A stretch of 64,000 nt of DNA from Flavonifractor sp. AGMB03687 (GCF_017811815.1 NZ_JADKZI010000008.1:62001-126000), one strand, 5' to 3'. Numbered from the stretch's first letter, positions 8,609 through 17,673 are shown. The notes: generated by a model from the sequence alone, not told the origin. Made by a program: numbers and translations.

Positions 8609-9433
8609 TCATTTCCCCCGTCCCTTCAGGTTGCGCCGCAGGGGGGCGGGGCCCCGCCAGGCAAAGGCCCGGTCGCCGTACTTCTCCCGAAAGGTCCGGT
8701 TGGTCAGTCCCTCCAGGTCGGCCCCCTCCAGGGCATCCACCAGCCCCTCCCGGAACTCGGGCAGGGGGGACAGGGCGGGCGCGGCGTTGTAGGGGCACAC
8801 CCGCTGGCAGGTGTCGCACCCCCAGATCAGAGGGTGGGCCTTCAGCAGGGCCGCCTCCCCCTCCGTCAGCTCCCCCTTCTTCTGGGTCAGATCGGACAGG
8901 CAGCGGCTCACCTCCACCCCCGCCTCCCCCAGGGCGCCCCCGGGGCAGGCGGTGAGACACTTGCCGCAGCCCACGCAGCCGGGAGACGGGGTGCGGAGCG
9001 GCAGCTCCAGCTCCACGTCGGTAAGGATGGTGCCCAGGAACACATAGCTGCCGTAGGGGGGCAAGATCACCAGCCCGTTCTTCCCCCGCAGGCCGATGCC
9101 GCACCGCCAGGCCGCCTGCCGTTCCGGCAGAGGGGAGTTGTCGGCGGCGGGCAAAAATATCTCATTTTCGTATTTTTTTCGCAAAATATCACAGATCGTA
9201 TTCAATCTGGCGGTAACAACCTGGTGATAATCCCGCCCCCGGGCGTAGAGGGACAGGTTGCCCGGCCGCTCTCCGGCGTAGTAGGGGAAGGCGGCCACCA
9301 GCACCGCGCGGGGGTTGGGGCACAGCTGTTCCGCCTTTGCGATCGCCTCTGGGGTCATGTCTGCCGCCAGTTCTGAAAACGGCAAGCCGCCCCAGGCGGC
9401 GGCGCCTGCGGCGGCAAAAGCCTTATTCAGCAT
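8609..9433 (-). CDS. QueG-like 4Fe-4S protein (epoxyqueuosine reductase family, short form)
   Basis: 274-residue member of the QueG family; QueG uses cobalamin and two 4Fe-4S clusters to reduce epoxyqueuosine in tRNA. One cluster set is CVGCGKCLTACP (Cys 153, 156, 159, 163); the second uses Cys178 and WGCDTCQRVCPYN (206, 209, 213). The ARGRDYHQVV segment matches the DUF1730 part of QueG. It is shorter than typical QueG (310-390) and lacks a C-terminal HEAT-like extension, so it may be a reduced QueG or a relative with another substrate. ATG 9433 overlaps the end of the MurE-like gene by 11 nt, implying coupled translation. Confidence 0.8.
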   Translation of the reverse strand: MLNKAFAAAGAAAWGGLPFSELAADMTPEAIAKAEQLCPNPRAVLVAAFPYYAGERPGNLSLYARGRDYHQVVTARLNTICDILRKKYENEIFLPAADNSPLPERQAAWRCGIGLRGKNGLVILPPYGSYVFLGTILTDVELELPLRTPSPGCVGCGKCLTACPGGALGEAGVEVSRCLSDLTQKKGELTEGEAALLKAHPLIWGCDTCQRVCPYNAAPALSPLPEFREGLVDALEGADLEGLTNRTFREKYGDRAFAWRGPAPLRRNLKGRGK

Positions 9434-10955
9434 GGTCACGGTCGTACTTGTCCAAGGCCTGCCGGGCCAGCACCCCGTCGGGGATGCAGGGTTCGGGGCC
9501 GTTCTTCCGCTTTTGGGCGGTCTCGCAGCCCTTGCCCGCCAGCAGCACCACGGCGGGACGGTCGGCCTCCAGGATGGCGGTCTCCACCGCTCGCTCCCGG
9601 TCGGGAATGACGGTGTAGTCCTTGTTCCAGCGCTTGAGGAACACGCCGATGTCGGCGCAGATGTCCTCCACCTCCTCGGGGCCGGGGTCGTCCTCGGTGA
9701 GGATGATGCGGTGGGCCCACTCACCGGCGGCGTTGCCCATGCCCTCCCGGCGGTCGATACCCTTTCCGCCGGTGCAGCCGAAGAGCACCGTCAGCTGCCG
9801 GTCGGGGTACTCCGCCCGGACGGACCGCAGGGCGTTCTGCAAACTCATGCCGTTGTGGGAGTAGTCCACAATGACGGAGATCTGGTTGTCGGCGCTGACA
9901 TAGTGCTCCATGCGGCCGGGGACGAAGGCCTTCTCCAGGCCCTCCTTTACCATCTCCTGGGGGATGCCGTAGGCCTCGGCCACCGCCACGGCGGCCAGGG
10001 CGTTCTCCACGTTGAACAGGCCGGGGGTGGAAATCGCCATATCTCCCTCGTAGCGGGGGGTGCGGACGTGGAAGGCGATCTGATTCCCCTCCTTGCGCAC
10101 GTTGGTGCCGTACACGGTGGCGGCGGGGTCCTTCTGGGAGAACGTAATGACTTTCTCACACCGGGCGGCAGCCTGGGCCACCTCAGCGGCGTGGTCGCAG
10201 TCCATGGAAATACAGGCGGTTTTCGCCTGACGGAAAATCAACAGTTTGGATTGGAGATAGTCCTCCAGATCGGGGTGCTCCACCGGGGAGATGTGGTCCT
10301 CGCCGATGTTGAGGAAGACGGCGCAGGACAGGTCCACCCCGATGACCCGGCCATACTTCAGGGCCTGGGAGGACACCTCCATGGTGAGGTAGTCCGCCCC
10401 GGCGGTGACGGCGTTGGACAGGTGCCGCTGGAGGTCCAGAGGCTCCGGGGTGGTCAGCTTGGCGGGCTTGCGCTCCAGGCCGTCGTCGGTGACGATGGTG
10501 GAGAGCAGGGCGCTCTCCCGGTGACTCTGAGAAGCCAGCCAGGTGTCCACGATGGATTTGATATAGTAGGCCGTGGTGGTCTTGCCCTTGGTGCCGGTGA
10601 TGCCGGTGATGGTCAGCTTGCCGGAGGGGTGGCCGTAGGCCAGGTCGGCCAGCAGGCCCATAGCCTGCCGGATATCGGTGACCCGCAGGCAGGGCAGAGG
10701 CACGTCGGGGTAAGGAGTCTCGCTGACATAGACAAAGGCGCCCCCCTCCATGGCCTGGCGCAGGTAGTCCTCCTTGAATTTGGCCCCCTTGCACACAAAC
10801 AGGGTGTGGGGGATGACCACCTGGGAGTCGCAGGACACCAGGGCCACCGGGGCACTTAGGTCGGCGGGGATGGGCCCCTTGTCGGCCAGCAGGTCATGGC
10901 GCAGCAGCAGCTGCACAAAGTCGCCCAGAGGGCGGCGCAGATCGGTCATTGTCAT
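9423..10955 (-). CDS. murE: MurE-like Mur ligase (UDP-MurNAc-dipeptide:amino acid ligase family)
   Basis: 510 residues with the three Mur-ligase domains: N-terminal UDP-binding part, central ATPase domain with P-loop GITGTKGKTTT (118-128), and C-terminal domain starting near GRMEHY (348). MurE adds the third residue (diaminopimelate, lysine or ornithine) to the peptidoglycan stem. The DNPR motif that marks diaminopimelate-specific MurE is absent; the equivalent place reads TEDDPGPEE (420-428), so another amino acid is likely. Neighbours are an Asp/Glu racemase and an ATP-grasp ligase. The start ATG 10955 has a second ATG six bases on; the ribosome site is weak. It could be the main MurE or a specialised paralogue; the window cannot decide. 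Confidence 0.85.
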   Translation of the reverse strand: MTMTDLRRPLGDFVQLLLRHDLLADKGPIPADLSAPVALVSCDSQVVIPHTLFVCKGAKFKEDYLRQAMEGGAFVYVSETPYPDVPLPCLRVTDIRQAMGLLADLAYGHPSGKLTITGITGTKGKTTTAYYIKSIVDTWLASQSHRESALLSTIVTDDGLERKPAKLTTPEPLDLQRHLSNAVTAGADYLTMEVSSQALKYGRVIGVDLSCAVFLNIGEDHISPVEHPDLEDYLQSKLLIFRQAKTACISMDCDHAAEVAQAAARCEKVITFSQKDPAATVYGTNVRKEGNQIAFHVRTPRYEGDMAISTPGLFNVENALAAVAVAEAYGIPQEMVKEGLEKAFVPGRMEHYVSADNQISVIVDYSHNGMSLQNALRSVRAEYPDRQLTVLFGCTGGKGIDRREGMGNAAGEWAHRIILTEDDPGPEEVEDICADIGVFLKRWNKDYTVIPDRERAVETAILEADRPAVVLLAGKGCETAQKRKNGPEPCIPDGVLARQALDKYDRDHAE

Positions 10956-10999
10956 TCACCACCATGTGAAAATCATGCTTGATACGGGTTTTGGGCCCC

Positions 11000-11701
11000 T
11001 TACACCATCCGCAGCTTGTAGCCGCAGGCGGTGATGCACCGCTGGGCCAGCACATCCATGGCGTCCAGATAGTAGTCGGGCAGGCCGTGGTAGGTGCGGT
11101 AGACGGACAGCTCGGTGCAGGCCAGAATGGCGCTGTCGCACCCGGCCTCCCGGAGCCAGCGGTCAATGACGGCGAATTTCTCCCGGGAGCCCTTTTCCCC
11201 CCGCTTGATCTCGTCGTAGATGATGCTCATCACCAGCTTCTGGATCTCCGCCGGAGGAGAGACCCCCAGCAGGTCCCGGGCGGCGCACTCCTTCTGGTAC
11301 ACGCCGGTCTGGACGGTGCCGTCGGTGCCCAGGATGCCCACCTTGCGCTTGCCCTCCGCCGCCAGCGCACCCACAGTCTCCCGGGGCATATGGACCAGGG
11401 GGATGGAGATATCGCCCTGGAGCCGGTCGGCAAAGTAGTGGGAGGTGTTGCAGGGGATGGCCAGCACGGTGCAGCCCCCCTGCTCCAGCAGACGGGCGCC
11501 CGCCAGCAGCCGCTGGTAGCACCCCTCCGCGTCGCCGCCCAGGATGGCGGCGGTGCGGTCAGGCATGGAGGTGTCGCTCCAGATCAGGGTGGGCAGGTGC
11601 TCCTGGTCGCAGGAGGCGTCGGTCTTGTCCAGGATGCGCTGATAAAAGTCCTGGGTGGCCTGGGGACCCATGCCACCCAGAATGCCAAGGCGTTGTTCCA
11701 T
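11000..11701 (-). CDS. aspartate/glutamate racemase family protein
   Basis: 233-residue Asp/Glu racemase-fold enzyme; such enzymes interconvert L- and D-Asp or Glu with two cysteines and no cofactor. N-terminal RLGILGGMGPQAT is typical of aspartate racemases, and both catalytic cysteines are visible in IPCNTSHY and ACTELS. ATG 11701 overlaps the stop of the ATP-grasp gene (TAATG). This ligase-racemase order resembles the D-aspartate ligase and aspartate racemase pair of enterococci and lactococci, so production of D-Asp for the cell wall is the leading guess. Confidence 0.9.
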   Translation of the reverse strand: MEQRLGILGGMGPQATQDFYQRILDKTDASCDQEHLPTLIWSDTSMPDRTAAILGGDAEGCYQRLLAGARLLEQGGCTVLAIPCNTSHYFADRLQGDISIPLVHMPRETVGALAAEGKRKVGILGTDGTVQTGVYQKECAARDLLGVSPPAEIQKLVMSIIYDEIKRGEKGSREKFAVIDRWLREAGCDSAILACTELSVYRTYHGLPDYYLDAMDVLAQRCITACGYKLRMV

Positions 11702-12912
11702 TATTTCACCTTTTCCATACAAGAAGCATACCAGCCCACATAGCGGCGCTGGCCCTTCATAATGCGCAGGGTACGCACCAGGCCGTTGTCCGGCTTGTAG
11801 AACAGGGGGTTGACCACGGCGTCCCGGGACTCCAGGGTGTGCATATCCTCGTGGTACTTGGGATTCACATAGTCGTAGGCCACCTTGGGGGGAATGACCC
11901 ACCACAGGTGCCGGTTCTTGGCGATGGTCAGCTTGCCCTCACGGCCCAGCACCCGGTCCTCCACCAGGCACTTGGCCAGGTTGTAACCCGCGCCGGTGAC
12001 GTAGTAGTTGGACCGGCCCTGGCGGCAGTTGATCTCAAAGGCCTTGAACTTGCCGTCCCGCTGGTCGTACTTGATGTCGAAGTTGGAGAAGCCGGTAAAG
12101 TGGATGGCCTCCAGGAAGCCCTTCAGCTTCTCGCACAGCTCGGGCTCGGGCTCGGTGATGATGACGGCGTGGTTGCCGATGGCGTGGGCGGTGTGCTCCT
12201 CCAGCAGGACGTGGCCCACGCACATGAGGCGCACCTTGCCGTCGGCGCCGGAGTAGTTGGTGACCACCCGCATGTAGCTGTCGTCACCGGGGATGAAGTC
12301 CTGGATGATGAGGGAGTCCTCATACCCGGCGTTGTAGATGTCGTCGATGACCTGGTCCACCTCTTCCCGGGTCTGGAGGACGTAGGCCTTCTTCTGGGTG
12401 GGGAAGGGATGCTTCCAGTAGGTATCGGACTCGGCGGGCTTGACCACGAAGGGGCCCTCGAAGGGCAGTGTGAATCCGTGGCCCTCCCCCTTGTGGTAGA
12501 CGTAGGTAGCCGGATGGTCGATGCCGTATTTGTCGCACAGCTCGTAGAACTTCTCCTTGTGGATCAGGGTCTCCAGCATGGACAGGTCCACATAGGGGGC
12601 GATGACGTTCTCGGGATAGTTGGGCAGGTTGGCGGAGATGGAGTTGAGGTAGTTGTCTCCGCAGCCCAGCACCAGGATCTTCTTGTCCGGGTGCTCGCGG
12701 GCCACCTCGTTCACGTTCTCCAGCACCTTGTCCACCCGGTCGTTGTTCTCACGCACCCGGTAGTCAATGATCTTGCTGCCGGCGCACACGCTGGCGGGGT
12801 ACATGCCGTACACCACCGATTTGACGCCATAGGCCTCGTGAAAGGCCCGTGCCATGCTGTAGGCGTTGATGTCCGAGCCAAGCAGCACGGGCACAAAGTT
12901 AATTGCAGCCAT
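11701..12912 (-). CDS. ATP-grasp carboxylate-amine ligase, possible D-aspartate ligase
   Basis: 403-residue ATP-grasp enzyme, a fold that activates a carboxylate as acyl-phosphate and joins it to an amine. N-terminal VPVLLGSDINAYSMARAFHE resembles D-aspartate ligases, which attach D-Asp to the side chain of the third stem residue of peptidoglycan precursors. The ATP-grasp core shows PFVVKPAESD, a Glu-rich region (LLEEHTAHAIG) and the metal-binding FEINCRQGRSN. The start ATG 12912 has AGGAGG at the right distance and lies inside the end of the 69-codon gene. The racemase and MurE-like gene downstream support a cross-bridge role. The D-Asp assignment is inferred from resemblance and context. 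Confidence 0.8.
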   Translation of the reverse strand: MAAINFVPVLLGSDINAYSMARAFHEAYGVKSVVYGMYPASVCAGSKIIDYRVRENNDRVDKVLENVNEVAREHPDKKILVLGCGDNYLNSISANLPNYPENVIAPYVDLSMLETLIHKEKFYELCDKYGIDHPATYVYHKGEGHGFTLPFEGPFVVKPAESDTYWKHPFPTQKKAYVLQTREEVDQVIDDIYNAGYEDSLIIQDFIPGDDSYMRVVTNYSGADGKVRLMCVGHVLLEEHTAHAIGNHAVIITEPEPELCEKLKGFLEAIHFTGFSNFDIKYDQRDGKFKAFEINCRQGRSNYYVTGAGYNLAKCLVEDRVLGREGKLTIAKNRHLWWVIPPKVAYDYVNPKYHEDMHTLESRDAVVNPLFYKPDNGLVRTLRIMKGQRRYVGWYASCMEKVK

Positions 12913-13108
12913 TGTAAAATGCCTCCTGAAAGGTAATCTCATACCAATGTTCGCCCATGGGAATGACCTGGGCGCAATAATTCCCCGCCACATAGGCGGC
13001 CTGGGCCTCCGTGAGCCGCAGCTCCCGCCGCAGCAGCTCGCCTCCGGCGAAGCACTGGGACAGCAGGCGGTCCAGCTCGGGGTCCGGCGTGGTAACAGGG
13101 ATCGTCAT
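12899..13108 (-). CDS. small protein of unknown function, coupled to the ATP-grasp gene
   Basis: 69 codons with a strong AAGGAGAG ribosome site before ATG 13108. It overlaps the start of the ATP-grasp gene by 14 nt, so both are probably translated together. Soluble and acidic, helical in the first half (DRLLSQCFAGGELLRRELRL) with a C-terminal GEHWYEITFQEAF. No family recognised. It could be a partner or activator of the ligase. Confidence 0.75.
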   Translation of the reverse strand: MTIPVTTPDPELDRLLSQCFAGGELLRRELRLTEAQAAYVAGNYCAQVIPMGEHWYEITFQEAFYNGCN

Positions 13109-13162
13109 AGTCTCTCTCCTTTATGACGGACGGGCGCATCCTGCGCGCCCTGGGGCGGCTTG

Positions 13163-15394
13163 TTATCCTGCGGCGCGCTTCACCTGGTACACGCCCTGGA
13201 TCTGACCCAGCTTGTTGATGACGGCGGTGAGCTCGGTGTGGTCCTTGACCTCCAGCACGATGCTGACGGTGGCATAGCCGTCGGGCATGGACCGGGCGGA
13301 CAGGCTGGTGGTCTTGGTCTTGAGGGTGGACAGGGCCATGGCGATGTCCAGGGTGAGGCCGTCCCGGTCCTTGGCGGCGATCTCCAGGGAGGTGCGGTAG
13401 GTGGCCAGCTCTCCGGTGGCCCAGGACACCTTGATCCAGCGGCCCGCCTCATCGGGCTTGCGCTTCTCGGGGGCGGCGTTGGGGCAGTCCGCCCGGTGGA
13501 CGGAGACGCCGAAGCCACGGGTGATGAAGCCCACCACCGGGTCGCCGGGCACGGGGGTGCAGCACTTGGCGAACTTCACCAGGCAGTTGTCGATGCCCTC
13601 CACGATGATGCCGCTCTGGTCGTGCTTGCCGGTCTTGACGGGCACGGGAGGCGGATTGCCGGTGGCGGGGTAGATGGTATCGGCCTGCTGGGCCGTCTTT
13701 TCGGCGGCGGCCTGCTCGGCATGGAGCCGGTTTAGCCGGGTCATCTCGTCCTTGACCCGCACCACCGCCTTCTGGGCGGACATGCCGCCGTAGCCGATGG
13801 CGGCGTACAGCTCATCCAGGGTGCCGAAGCGCACCTTCTTGAGAATGAAGGGCAGCACGTCCTCGGCGGTGATGGCCGCCAGGGACAGGCCCACGTGCTT
13901 GAGCTCCGACTCGAAGGAGGCGCGGCCGGTGGCGATGTTCTCCTCCCGCCGCTCCTTCTTAAACCACTGGCGGATCTTGTTGCGGGCCTCGTTGGACTTG
14001 CAGATCTTCATCCAGTCACGGCTGGGGCCGTGGGCCGACTTGGAGGTGATGACCTCCACAATGTCGCCGTTTTTCAGGGGGGTGTCGAAGGTGACCATAC
14101 GGCCGTTGATCTTGGCGCCCGTCATGTGGTTGCCCACGGCGGAGTGGATGTTGTAGGCGAAGTCGATGGGGGTGGCCCCGGCGGGCAGGTTGATGACGTC
14201 GCCCCGGGGGGTGAACACGAAGACCTCGTCGGAGAACAGGTCCACCCGCATGGTACGCACGAATTCCTCGGCGTCCACGTCCTGCTGGCTCTCCAGCAGC
14301 TTGCGCACCCACTCAAAGGCCTCCTCGGTGCCCAGCTTGGCGTTGGCCATGCCCTGCTTGTACTTCCAGTGGGCGGCGATGCCGTACTCGGCGGTGTGGT
14401 GCATCTCCCAGGTGCGGATCTGCACTTCGAAGGGGATGCCGTCCCGGCCGATAACGGTGGTGTGGAGGGACTGGTAGCCGTTGGGCTTGGGGGTGCCGAT
14501 GTAGTCCTTGAACCGGCCCAGCACCGGGTTGAACAGGTCGTGGATGACGCCCAGCACATTGTAGCACTCGGAGATGTCGTCCACAATGACCCGGAAGGCA
14601 TAGAGATCGAAGATCTCGTCCATGGTCTTGTTCTGGGTGTACATCTTGCGGTAGATGGAGTAGGCGTGCTTCACCCGGCCGTAGATGGTGCAGTGGATGC
14701 CCTCGGCGTCCAGCCGCTCCTGGATGCGCCGCTGGACAGTGGCCAGGAACTCCTCGTGGGCGGCGGAACGGGCGGCCAGCTCATCGGAGATCTCCTTGTA
14801 GCCCACCGGGTCCAGGTAGCGCAGGGAGGTGTCCTCCAGCTCCCACTTGATGCGCTGCATACCTAAGCGGTGAGCGATGGGGGCGTAGATCTCCATGGTC
14901 TCCAGAGCCTTCTCCTTCTGCTTCTTGGGAGACTGGTACTCCATGGTACGCATGTTGTGGAGGCGGTCGCAGATCTTGATGAGGATCACCCGGATGTCCT
15001 TGGCCATGGCCATGAGCATCTTGCGCAGGTTTTCCATCTGCTCCTCTTCCTTGGAGGTGTACTGCACCCGGGTCAGCTTGGTGACGCCTTCCACCAGGTC
15101 GGCCACCACCGCGCCGAAGAGCTTGGCGATCTCCTCATGGGTGGAGCCGGTGTCCTCGATGCAGTCGTGGAGCAGGGCGGCGATGATGGAGTCGGTATCC
15201 AGCTCCAGCTCGGCCACGATCTCGGCCACCGCCAGGGGATGGGTGATATAGGGCGATCCGTCCTTGCGCAGTTGCCCGGAGTGGGCATTGTCGGCGTAGG
15301 TGAACGCACTGAACAGACGCTGGGTGTCCAGCGCCGGATTATAGGTTTTGATTTTGTCCTCAAGAGCCTGATAACGCTCCAGGATGGGGTCCAT
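13163..15394 (-). CDS. relA: bifunctional (p)ppGpp synthetase/hydrolase Rel
   Basis: 743-residue long RSH enzyme, the regulator of the stringent response, making and degrading (p)ppGpp. The hydrolase domain has HDCIED (His76, Asp77); the synthetase domain has GRVKHAYSIYRKM and RFKDYIGTPKPNGYQSLHTT; a TGS domain follows (VFTPRGDVINLPAGATPIDFA) and an ACT domain ends the protein. All key hydrolase residues are present, so it should be bifunctional. I start at ATG 15394, six nt after AGGAGGTG, rather than at 15403, which overlaps that site. recJ is 36 nt upstream, the usual recJ-rel arrangement of Firmicutes. Confidence 0.97.
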   Translation of the reverse strand: MDPILERYQALEDKIKTYNPALDTQRLFSAFTYADNAHSGQLRKDGSPYITHPLAVAEIVAELELDTDSIIAALLHDCIEDTGSTHEEIAKLFGAVVADLVEGVTKLTRVQYTSKEEEQMENLRKMLMAMAKDIRVILIKICDRLHNMRTMEYQSPKKQKEKALETMEIYAPIAHRLGMQRIKWELEDTSLRYLDPVGYKEISDELAARSAAHEEFLATVQRRIQERLDAEGIHCTIYGRVKHAYSIYRKMYTQNKTMDEIFDLYAFRVIVDDISECYNVLGVIHDLFNPVLGRFKDYIGTPKPNGYQSLHTTVIGRDGIPFEVQIRTWEMHHTAEYGIAAHWKYKQGMANAKLGTEEAFEWVRKLLESQQDVDAEEFVRTMRVDLFSDEVFVFTPRGDVINLPAGATPIDFAYNIHSAVGNHMTGAKINGRMVTFDTPLKNGDIVEVITSKSAHGPSRDWMKICKSNEARNKIRQWFKKERREENIATGRASFESELKHVGLSLAAITAEDVLPFILKKVRFGTLDELYAAIGYGGMSAQKAVVRVKDEMTRLNRLHAEQAAAEKTAQQADTIYPATGNPPPVPVKTGKHDQSGIIVEGIDNCLVKFAKCCTPVPGDPVVGFITRGFGVSVHRADCPNAAPEKRKPDEAGRWIKVSWATGELATYRTSLEIAAKDRDGLTLDIAMALSTLKTKTTSLSARSMPDGYATVSIVLEVKDHTELTAVINKLGQIQGVYQVKRAAG

Positions 15395-15430
15395 ACAGGG
15401 CACCTCCTGTCGAAATAAAGATAAGGGGAT

Positions 15431-17497
15431 TTATCCGCTCATGCCCCGCAGGCGGCGCATGATCCAGCTGTCGTCCAGGTCCACCTTGCCCTCCACCGCC
15501 CGTAGGGCGATGTGCAGGTGGTCGGTGGTGTGCTCCAGCCGGATGAGGCCCCGCTCGTCAAAGACCTCCAGGCACACCAGGGTGCGCATGACGGTCTCCC
15601 GCCGTCCGGCAGAGCGGGCGATGTTGCGGGCCAGCCGTGGGGCGGTCTCCTCCAGAGGAGACTGTCCGGCATGGCCCTTTAAATAGCGCCAGAGAACCAC
15701 GAACTCCTCCCGGGTGGGCAGCAGAGCCGCCGCCTCCCGCTGGGTCAGTTCCTCGCCCCGGCGGAACTTTTCAAAGAGGGCCCGCTCGGCCTGGGCCCGG
15801 GTGAGGGCGGGGCGCAGGTCGCACACCTGCAGCTGGACCGACCGCCACCCCCGGTACTCGTTGACCTGAGGGGTAAAGGCCACGTCCACCCGGTCCCCCT
15901 GGGCCACCCCCATCTCGGCGGCGGTGGCGGAGAAGAAGATGGCGTCAAAGCTGCGGCCGCCGGCGGCCACCTTCAGCTTCAGGTGCCGGCCGCCGCCCAC
16001 CTCGCTGAGAGCGGTGATGAGGCAGCCCTGGAGGTAGAACACAGGCTTGGGATTGCCCGAGCCGTAGGGCTCCAGCAGATCCAGGCCCTCCACCCCCTCC
16101 AGGGTAAGGATACCCACATCGTCCACCGGACAATCCACATCCAGGGCGGACACCATCTCGGCGCCGCCGGTGCACTGGCGGACGTAGTCGTTCATAGCGG
16201 CGGTAAAGGCAGGGATGTTCTCCTCCAGAATGGTGAAGCCCGCCGCCAGCTCATGGCCGCCGAAGCCCTCCAGCAGGGGGGCGCAGTGCTCCAGGGCGGC
16301 AAACAGGTTGAACCCGCCGAAGGACCGGCAGGAGCCCTTGCCCTTGCCGTCCTGGAGGCAGATCATGAAGGCGGGGCAGGAGTACTTCTCCGCCAGGCGG
16401 GAGGCCACGATGCCCACCACCCCCTGGTGCCAGTGCTCCCCGGCCAGTACCAGGGCGTACCGCTCCTCCTGGGGCAGGGCCTCGGCCAAAGCCTGGCACT
16501 CCTCGCTGATCTGGGCCTCGATGGTCTGCCGTTCCCGGTTGAGCTCACACAGGCGGATGGCCAGCTCCTCCCCCCGGGCGGGGTCGGCGGTGAGCAGAAG
16601 CTCGGCGGCCAGGGAGGCGCACCCCATCCGGCCCGAGGCATTGAGCCGGGGGGCCAGGGTATAGCCGATAGCCACCGAATTGAGAGGCCGCTCCTCCAGG
16701 CCCGCCTGCCGCAGCAGGGCCTTCAGGCCGGGGCGGCTGGTGCGGCGCAGGGCCTCCAGCCCAAGGCGCACGATGGTGCGGTTCTCCCCGGTGAGGCTCA
16801 TGACATCGGCCACCGTGCCGATGGCCGCCAGGTCGGCGTACCGGGCCAGCAGCTCCTCCTGCCGGGCGAGGCCGCCCAGGGCCAGCACCAGCTTGAGGGC
16901 CACCCCCACGCCCGCCAGACACTTGAAGGGATAGGGACAATCGGGCCGGTGGGGGTCCACCACCGCCAGGGCGTCGGGCAGCTGCTCCTTGCACTCGTGG
17001 TGGTCGGTGATCACCAGGTCCATGCCCAGCTCCCTGGCCCGGCGGGCCTCCTCCACGGCGGTGATGCCGCAGTCCACCGTCACCACCAGGCTCACCCCCG
17101 CCTGATGGAGGGTATCCAGGGCGTCGGTGTTCAGGCCGTAGCCCTCCTCCATCCGGTCGGGGATATAGGGGACCACCGTCCCCCCCTCCCGGCGGAGGAA
17201 GTCGGTGAGCAGGCTGGTGGAGGTGATGCCGTCCACGTCGTAGTCGCCGTAGACCGCGATGGTCTCCCCGTCGGCCAGGGCACGGGCCACCCGGGCGGAG
17301 GCCCGGTCCATGTCCTTCATCAACTGGGGGTCCTGGAGCTGACCCCTCCCCGCGTCCAGAAAGGCACGGGCCTTCTCCGGGGTATCCAGCCCCCGGGCGC
17401 ACAGCACCCGGGCGGCCAGGGGAGGCAGCCCCGCCCGCTCCAGAGCGGCCACTCCAGCCGGATCGCTGGCCGCCAGATTCCATTGTTTATATTTCAT
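15431..17497 (-). CDS. recJ: single-stranded-DNA-specific exonuclease RecJ
   Basis: 688-residue 5'-3' exonuclease of recombination and base-excision repair. DHH-family motifs are clear: AVYGDYDVDGITSTS, VVTVDCGI, VITDHHE and AVVDPH in the catalytic half, then the DHHA1 part with SGRMG and SFGGFNLFAALE, and an OB-fold segment. The C-terminal extension is of the Firmicutes type. ATG 17497 has only a distant AAAGGA site. It has its own promoter at 17535-17563, lying just outside the left direct repeat of the mobile element, so the insertion left recJ transcription intact. Confidence 0.95.
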   Translation of the reverse strand: MKYKQWNLAASDPAGVAALERAGLPPLAARVLCARGLDTPEKARAFLDAGRGQLQDPQLMKDMDRASARVARALADGETIAVYGDYDVDGITSTSLLTDFLRREGGTVVPYIPDRMEEGYGLNTDALDTLHQAGVSLVVTVDCGITAVEEARRARELGMDLVITDHHECKEQLPDALAVVDPHRPDCPYPFKCLAGVGVALKLVLALGGLARQEELLARYADLAAIGTVADVMSLTGENRTIVRLGLEALRRTSRPGLKALLRQAGLEERPLNSVAIGYTLAPRLNASGRMGCASLAAELLLTADPARGEELAIRLCELNRERQTIEAQISEECQALAEALPQEERYALVLAGEHWHQGVVGIVASRLAEKYSCPAFMICLQDGKGKGSCRSFGGFNLFAALEHCAPLLEGFGGHELAAGFTILEENIPAFTAAMNDYVRQCTGGAEMVSALDVDCPVDDVGILTLEGVEGLDLLEPYGSGNPKPVFYLQGCLITALSEVGGGRHLKLKVAAGGRSFDAIFFSATAAEMGVAQGDRVDVAFTPQVNEYRGWRSVQLQVCDLRPALTRAQAERALFEKFRRGEELTQREAAALLPTREEFVVLWRYLKGHAGQSPLEETAPRLARNIARSAGRRETVMRTLVCLEVFDERGLIRLEHTTDHLHIALRAVEGKVDLDDSWIMRRLRGMSG

Positions 17498-17534
17498 GGG
17501 CGGCCACCGTCCTTTCCCATTAAAATTACCCTTA

Positions 17535-17563
17535 ATTATATCAAATGCGTTCCGCTGTGACAA
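17535..17563 (-). promoter_or_regulatory. sigma-A promoter of recJ-rel
   Basis: On the minus strand TTGTCA (17558-17563), 17-bp spacer, TATAAT (17535-17540), 38 nt before the recJ start. The left repeat of the mobile element begins 11 bp further upstream. Confidence 0.85.
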
Positions 17564-17573
17564 GGGGTTGGAA

Positions 17574-17590
17574 GAAAACGGCGGGCGGCC
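17574..17590. repeat. left 17-bp direct repeat of the 7-kb mobile element
   Basis: GAAAACGGCGGGCGGCC, identical to 24592-24608. It equals one arm plus the flanking A-run of the terminator preserved intact at the right end, so it is the duplicated (or attachment) target. Confidence 0.85.
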
Positions 17591-17605
17591 GTGTCCGCTA
17601 ATATT

Positions 17606-17650
17606 AAATGCACAGAGACTCCAACCGAGTCCGCTGTGCATTTTTCTTTT
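17606..17650 (+). terminator. terminator at the left end of the mobile element
   Basis: Ten-bp outer stem (17606-17615 with 17634-17643), inner GACTC/GAGTC stem, then a T-rich tail. It starts inside the inverted ATTAAATGC end motif, so it insulates the element from read-through. Confidence 0.75.
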
Positions 17651-17673
17651 TTATTCAACCAAATGAGACGGAG

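Noticed and set aside
17551-17638. TCCGCTGTG repeated at 17551-17559 and 17630-17638 as element ends
   Set aside because: One copy lies outside the 17-bp repeat in the recJ promoter; no counterpart at the right end.
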